Source: Rhodoferax sp. (GTDB lineage: Bacteria; Pseudomonadota; Gammaproteobacteria; Burkholderiales; Burkholderiaceae_C). From it: a stretch of DNA of 8,996 nt. The notes under the pieces are model-generated. The model worked only from the letters and a program-made list of their open reading frames with translations. It searched no databases and was not told the DNA's origin. Below, piece after piece: positions 6,656-8,996 of this stretch. Position numbers and translations under genes: made by a program. Location of the stretch: positions 1-8,996 of the forward strand of contig JAIPDA010000084.1 in NCBI GenBank assembly GCA_021737905.1, in the 5' to 3' direction. Positions within the stretch are counted from its first letter, which is position 1, and each line of letters starts with the position of its first letter.

Positions 6656-7564
6656 ATGAAAAAACAAGCTTCGGGATTACCTGTTGGCGTCATCGGGCTG
6701 GGCATCATGGGCTCTTCGATGGCCGCCAATTTACAAGCCTCCGGCTTTCATGTGATTGGCATCGAGGTCAACCCAGCCACCCGCAAACAAATGAGCAGCC
6801 GGATCGCCAAAGTCGGCGCATCGTCACGCATGTTGGTCGGCAAAACAGGGCACATCCTGACTTCTTTGCCGTCCGTAGCGGCACTGATGGCCGTCTGTGA
6901 AGAGCTGGCCGCAGAGGCCACGGCGCAGGGCATTGCCAAGGGCAGCCTGATTGTTTCCGAAGCCAGCACCTTGCCGATGGAAGACAAGCTGGCGGCGCGC
7001 AAGCTGCTGGCCAAGGCCGGCATCAAGATGATCGACGCTCCGCTGTCAGGCACCGGTGCCCAGGCCAGAACCCGCGACCTGACGGTTTACGCCAGCGGTG
7101 AGACTGCCGCCATCAAGCAGATGATGGACGTCTTCAAGGGCTTTTCACGCGCTCAGTTTTCTGTGGGCGAATTCGGTAACGGCATGAAAATGAAGCTGGT
7201 GGCCAATTTGCTGGTGGCCATTCACAACGTGTCAACCGCCGAAGCCATTTTGTTTGGGCAACAGCTGGGGCTTCAGGCCAAAGCCATCGTCGAGGTGGTG
7301 GCAGACGGCGCCGGCGGCTCGCGCATGTTCCAGGTGCGTGGCCCCATGATGGCCTCGCGTGGCTGGGACGATGCCACCATGAAAATCGAAGTCTGGCAAA
7401 AAGACATGAGCATCATCGACGATGCGCTGCGCGCCCTGAACCTGCCTTCGCCTCTTTTTTCTGCCTGCATCCCGATCTACCGCGCCGCCATGGCACAAGG
7501 TCATGCATTGCACGACACGGCTGCGGTGTACGCTGTGCTCGAGAAATTTGCAGGCGAATCCTGA
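6656..7564 (+). CDS. 3-hydroxyisobutyrate dehydrogenase-family NAD-binding oxidoreductase (second copy)
   Basis: A 302-residue beta-hydroxyacid dehydrogenase. The Rossmann motif is VGVIGLGIMGSSMAANL (GLGIMG at 14-19). The second strand ends with Glu37 (GIEVNP), the acidic residue usually linked to NAD rather than NADP. The substrate loop APLSGTGAQARTRDL (128-142) departs from the common DAPVSGG form. The catalytic helix GNGMKMKLVANL carries Lys180 and Asn184. I chose the ATG at 6656 because the Rossmann strand starts 10 residues later. The frame is open back to 6527, but that stretch crosses the promoter and operator region and is not family-like. The ribosome site is weak (GGA about 8 bases upstream). 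The stop overlaps the flavin reductase start as TGATG, so the two are coupled. It is distinct in sequence from the first copy at 4546-5445 and may take another substrate or work in the opposite redox direction. The exact substrate is unknown. Confidence 0.9.
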   Translation: MKKQASGLPVGVIGLGIMGSSMAANLQASGFHVIGIEVNPATRKQMSSRIAKVGASSRMLVGKTGHILTSLPSVAALMAVCEELAAEATAQGIAKGSLIVSEASTLPMEDKLAARKLLAKAGIKMIDAPLSGTGAQARTRDLTVYASGETAAIKQMMDVFKGFSRAQFSVGEFGNGMKMKLVANLLVAIHNVSTAEAILFGQQLGLQAKAIVEVVADGAGGSRMFQVRGPMMASRGWDDATMKIEVWQKDMSIIDDALRALNLPSPLFSACIPIYRAAMAQGHALHDTAAVYAVLEKFAGES

Positions 7565-8103
7565 TGGACATGTCCTCGGCGCAGGCGCAGCGCGCTCTGC
7601 GCAACGCGCTTGGCGCTTTCCCCACCGGCGTGACCGTCATCACGGCCCGTGATCCCCAGGGCCAGAGTTTGGTGGGCCTGACGGTCAACAGTTTCACCTC
7701 GGTGTCGCTGGAACCGCCCCTGGTGTTGTGGTCCATCTCCAACCGCTCGGCCAGCATTTCACATTTTTCAAAAGGAAGCGAGCACGCCATTCATGTGCTG
7801 TCCAGCGATCAGGAGGCTCTGGCGATGCAGTTTGCCACGCCAAAGGCTGACAAGTTTGCCGGTGTCGCCTACCAGTTGACGCAAGATTTTGGCGCTCCGT
7901 GCATTGAAGGCTGCGCTGCGCTCTTTGAGTGCGTGACCGAATCTGTGATCCCGGCGGGCGACCACCAGATGATTCTGGCCCGGGTGCTGCGCTACGAAAC
8001 CGAGCCCGTCACACCCTTGCTTTTTGCACGCGGCGCTTTTGCTGCGGCAGTGCCGGCCCCGCTGGTGCCGCTGGTGCCGGCCAAAGTCTGCTCCACCACC
8101 TGA
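7564..8103 (+). CDS. Flavin reductase-like (HpaC/RutF-type) FMN-binding protein
   Basis: A 179-residue protein of the short flavin reductase family (DIM6/NTAB, HpaC/RutF fold), which uses NAD(P)H to reduce free flavin. Seen are the start segment GAFPTGVTVITARD (residues 17-30), the flavin-binding stretch GLTVNSFTSVSLEPPLVL (38-55), and the SIS-F-K region near 63-70. The family core ends around LLFARGAF (~157); the last 20 or so residues are a Pro/Ala/Val-rich tail. It most likely feeds reduced FMN to the LLM monooxygenase of the divergent operon, as RutF does for RutA; the pairing is inferred from neighbourhood. Its ATG overlaps the preceding stop (TGATG). Its last 112 bp lie antisense to the end of the TetR gene, and no terminator is seen between them. 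Confidence 0.9.
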   Translation: MDMSSAQAQRALRNALGAFPTGVTVITARDPQGQSLVGLTVNSFTSVSLEPPLVLWSISNRSASISHFSKGSEHAIHVLSSDQEALAMQFATPKADKFAGVAYQLTQDFGAPCIEGCAALFECVTESVIPAGDHQMILARVLRYETEPVTPLLFARGAFAAAVPAPLVPLVPAKVCSTT

Positions 8104-8714
8104 GGGTAGAGCTCGCGCGCCCCGGCCAAAAACAAATCAATGGCGTCGGTGGTGCGGGTCTCAAAAGGCGTCACCGGCTTGATATTGAAGATGTTGCGCC
8201 TGATGGCCCAGTAAAACATGCCGCCATGCAATGTCCAAAGCAGTTCAATTTCACGCGCTGAAATAGGTGGAAGTTTGGCGGCCACGGCTTCGGGCATGAA
8301 GGTGTGTCGAAACTCGTCGCACATCACCACCAGCAGTTTTTTGCGCACCAGTGCCAAGTAGTTTCGGTTCAGGTCCATGTCAGCCAGGCCGGCATACATG
8401 TAAATGCGAATCCACTCGGGCCGGTAGGTCGCGCCTGCATATTGCAGGTAAAAAGCAAGCAGGCGATCGCGCAGCGGCAGCTTGCGGTTTTGCAACTCGA
8501 CAATCCATTCGTTGCGCCACTGGCTCATGAAGACCGCTTCAAAGACCGCGTTGATCAGGTCTTGCTTTGACGGAAAGTAGCGGTACAGCAGCGGCTGAGA
8601 CACCCCCAGGCGGCGTGATAACTCGCGCGTTTGCACGCCGAAACCCGCTTCGGCGAAATAGCTGATGGCGGCATCCAGAATTTGCTGGCGGCGCACGGCA
8701 GGGTCCAAGCGCAT
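7992..8714 (-). CDS. TetR/AcrR-family transcriptional regulator
   Basis: A 240-residue one-domain-plus-ligand-domain repressor. The N-terminal helix-turn-helix is plain: RRQQILDAAISYFAEAGF, then TRELSRRLGVSQPLLYRYFPSKQDLI. The remaining ~170 residues are an all-helical effector domain with no recognisable ligand signature. The last ~30 residues form a Gly/Thr/Ala/Lys-rich tail, encoded in the part that overlaps the flavin reductase gene on the other strand. I chose the ATG at 8714, which directly precedes RLDPAVRRQQIL. In-frame TTG codons at 8741 and 8774 could extend it by 9 or 20 residues; none of the three has a clear ribosome site. It is the only regulator in view and a candidate to bind the repeated element found three times in the window, although no copy is seen before its own gene. 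Confidence 0.88.
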   Translation of the reverse strand: MRLDPAVRRQQILDAAISYFAEAGFGVQTRELSRRLGVSQPLLYRYFPSKQDLINAVFEAVFMSQWRNEWIVELQNRKLPLRDRLLAFYLQYAGATYRPEWIRIYMYAGLADMDLNRNYLALVRKKLLVVMCDEFRHTFMPEAVAAKLPPISAREIELLWTLHGGMFYWAIRRNIFNIKPVTPFETRTTDAIDLFLAGARELYPQVVEQTLAGTSGTSGAGTAAAKAPRAKSKGVTGSVS

Positions 8715-8744
8715 GCCGGCAGTGATCGTTTTTTTAGTCAAGGC

Positions 8745-8774
8745 AAAATAGTTTAAAGCTGCCGGCGAACTCAA
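8745..8774 (-). promoter_or_regulatory. Weak candidate promoter of the TetR gene
   Basis: On the minus strand, TTGAGT (8774-8769) and TATTTT (8750-8745) are 18 bp apart, each matching four of six consensus bases. This would place the transcript start near 8738, just ahead of the ATG at 8714, and argues mildly against the longer TTG start at 8774. The gene could equally be read through from the gene upstream. Confidence 0.25.
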
Positions 8775-8996
8775 AGCTTGGCAGGAATGGCGTCACAGGC
8801 AATGTCTTTGTGCCACTTCTGCGGCGGGGCCAAGCAATGGTTGTAGAAATTTTTCAGGTAAAAATCTGACAAGAAGTAAGAACGCCAGAGTGCCCCTTCC
8901 CGCGGCACCAGGGTGACATTGCGCGCCAACTGGCAACGCAAGCTGACCACGCATTCATTGGCCTCTTTGCGGCTGCTGAAAAGATGCACGGTGTAG
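8771..8996 (-). CDS. Unrecognised protein, C-terminal part only (5' end beyond window)
   Basis: The minus-strand frame is open from the window edge to a TGA at 8771, giving about 74 residues. A GTG at 8989 could be read as a start, but the frame continues past it, so this is probably the end of a longer gene. Visible features are YFLSDFYLKNFYN, rich in aromatic residues, and several Cys (VSLRCQ, NHCLAPP, DIACDA). I do not recognise a family and assign no function. It ends 56 bp before the TetR ATG and lies on the same strand, so the two may be co-transcribed. Confidence 0.5.
   Translation of the reverse strand, partial: YTVHLFSSRKEANECVVSLRCQLARNVTLVPREGALWRSYFLSDFYLKNFYNHCLAPPQKWHKDIACDAIPAKL

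Noticed and set aside
1..8996. tRNA or rRNA genes, CRISPR arrays, insertion sequences, phage attachment sites
   Set aside because: I looked for repeat-spacer structure, transposase motifs and tRNA-like segments on both strands and saw none.

Overview
The window looks like chromosomal DNA of a betaproteobacterium, most likely of the Comamonadaceae type (Polaromonas, Rhodoferax, Variovorax relatives). The reasons are the GC-rich codon use, a Bug/TctC-type solute receptor, and an FAD-oxidoreductase/SelD fusion protein. This placement is inferred from protein character, not from a marker gene. No RNA gene, CRISPR array, insertion sequence or prophage gene was seen.

Layout. (1) Bases 1-2207, plus strand: a fusion of a pyridine-nucleotide-disulfide-type FAD oxidoreductase with selenophosphate synthetase (selD), cut at its 5' end by the window edge. 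(2) 2316-3332, plus: a Gfo/Idh/MocA-family dehydrogenase, ending at a strong bidirectional hairpin terminator (3354-3388). (3) 3415-6542, minus: a leftward group reading LLM flavin-dependent monooxygenase (6542-5442), a 3-hydroxyisobutyrate-dehydrogenase-family reductase overlapping it by 4 bp (5445-4546), then after about 144 bp a periplasmic Bug receptor (4401-3415). (4) 6656-8103, plus: a divergent pair of a second hydroxyisobutyrate-dehydrogenase-family enzyme and an FMN reductase, overlapping by 1 bp. (5) 7992-8714, minus: a TetR regulator whose 3' end overlaps the flavin reductase antisense by 112 bp. (6) 8771-8996, minus: the 3' end of an unrecognised gene.

How they may work together. 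The LLM monooxygenase and the FMN reductase have the makeup of a two-component flavin monooxygenase: the reductase supplies reduced flavin and the LLM protein hydroxylates or cleaves a substrate. Two beta-hydroxyacid dehydrogenases and a Gfo/Idh/MocA dehydrogenase could process products, and the Bug protein could capture a carboxylate-type substrate. The substrate cannot be read from the sequence.

The most interesting observation is a 17-bp element containing TGAT(A/C)-N3-TGATAAA. It occurs in all three main intergenic regions (2257-2273, 4463-4479, and 6600-6616 on the minus strand). In the divergent region it covers the -35 box and spacer of a near-consensus promoter for the monooxygenase operon. 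This ties the Gfo/Idh gene, the Bug gene and both divergent operons into one probable regulon and separates them from selD. The TetR protein is the only regulator gene in view and the obvious, but unproven, candidate to bind it.
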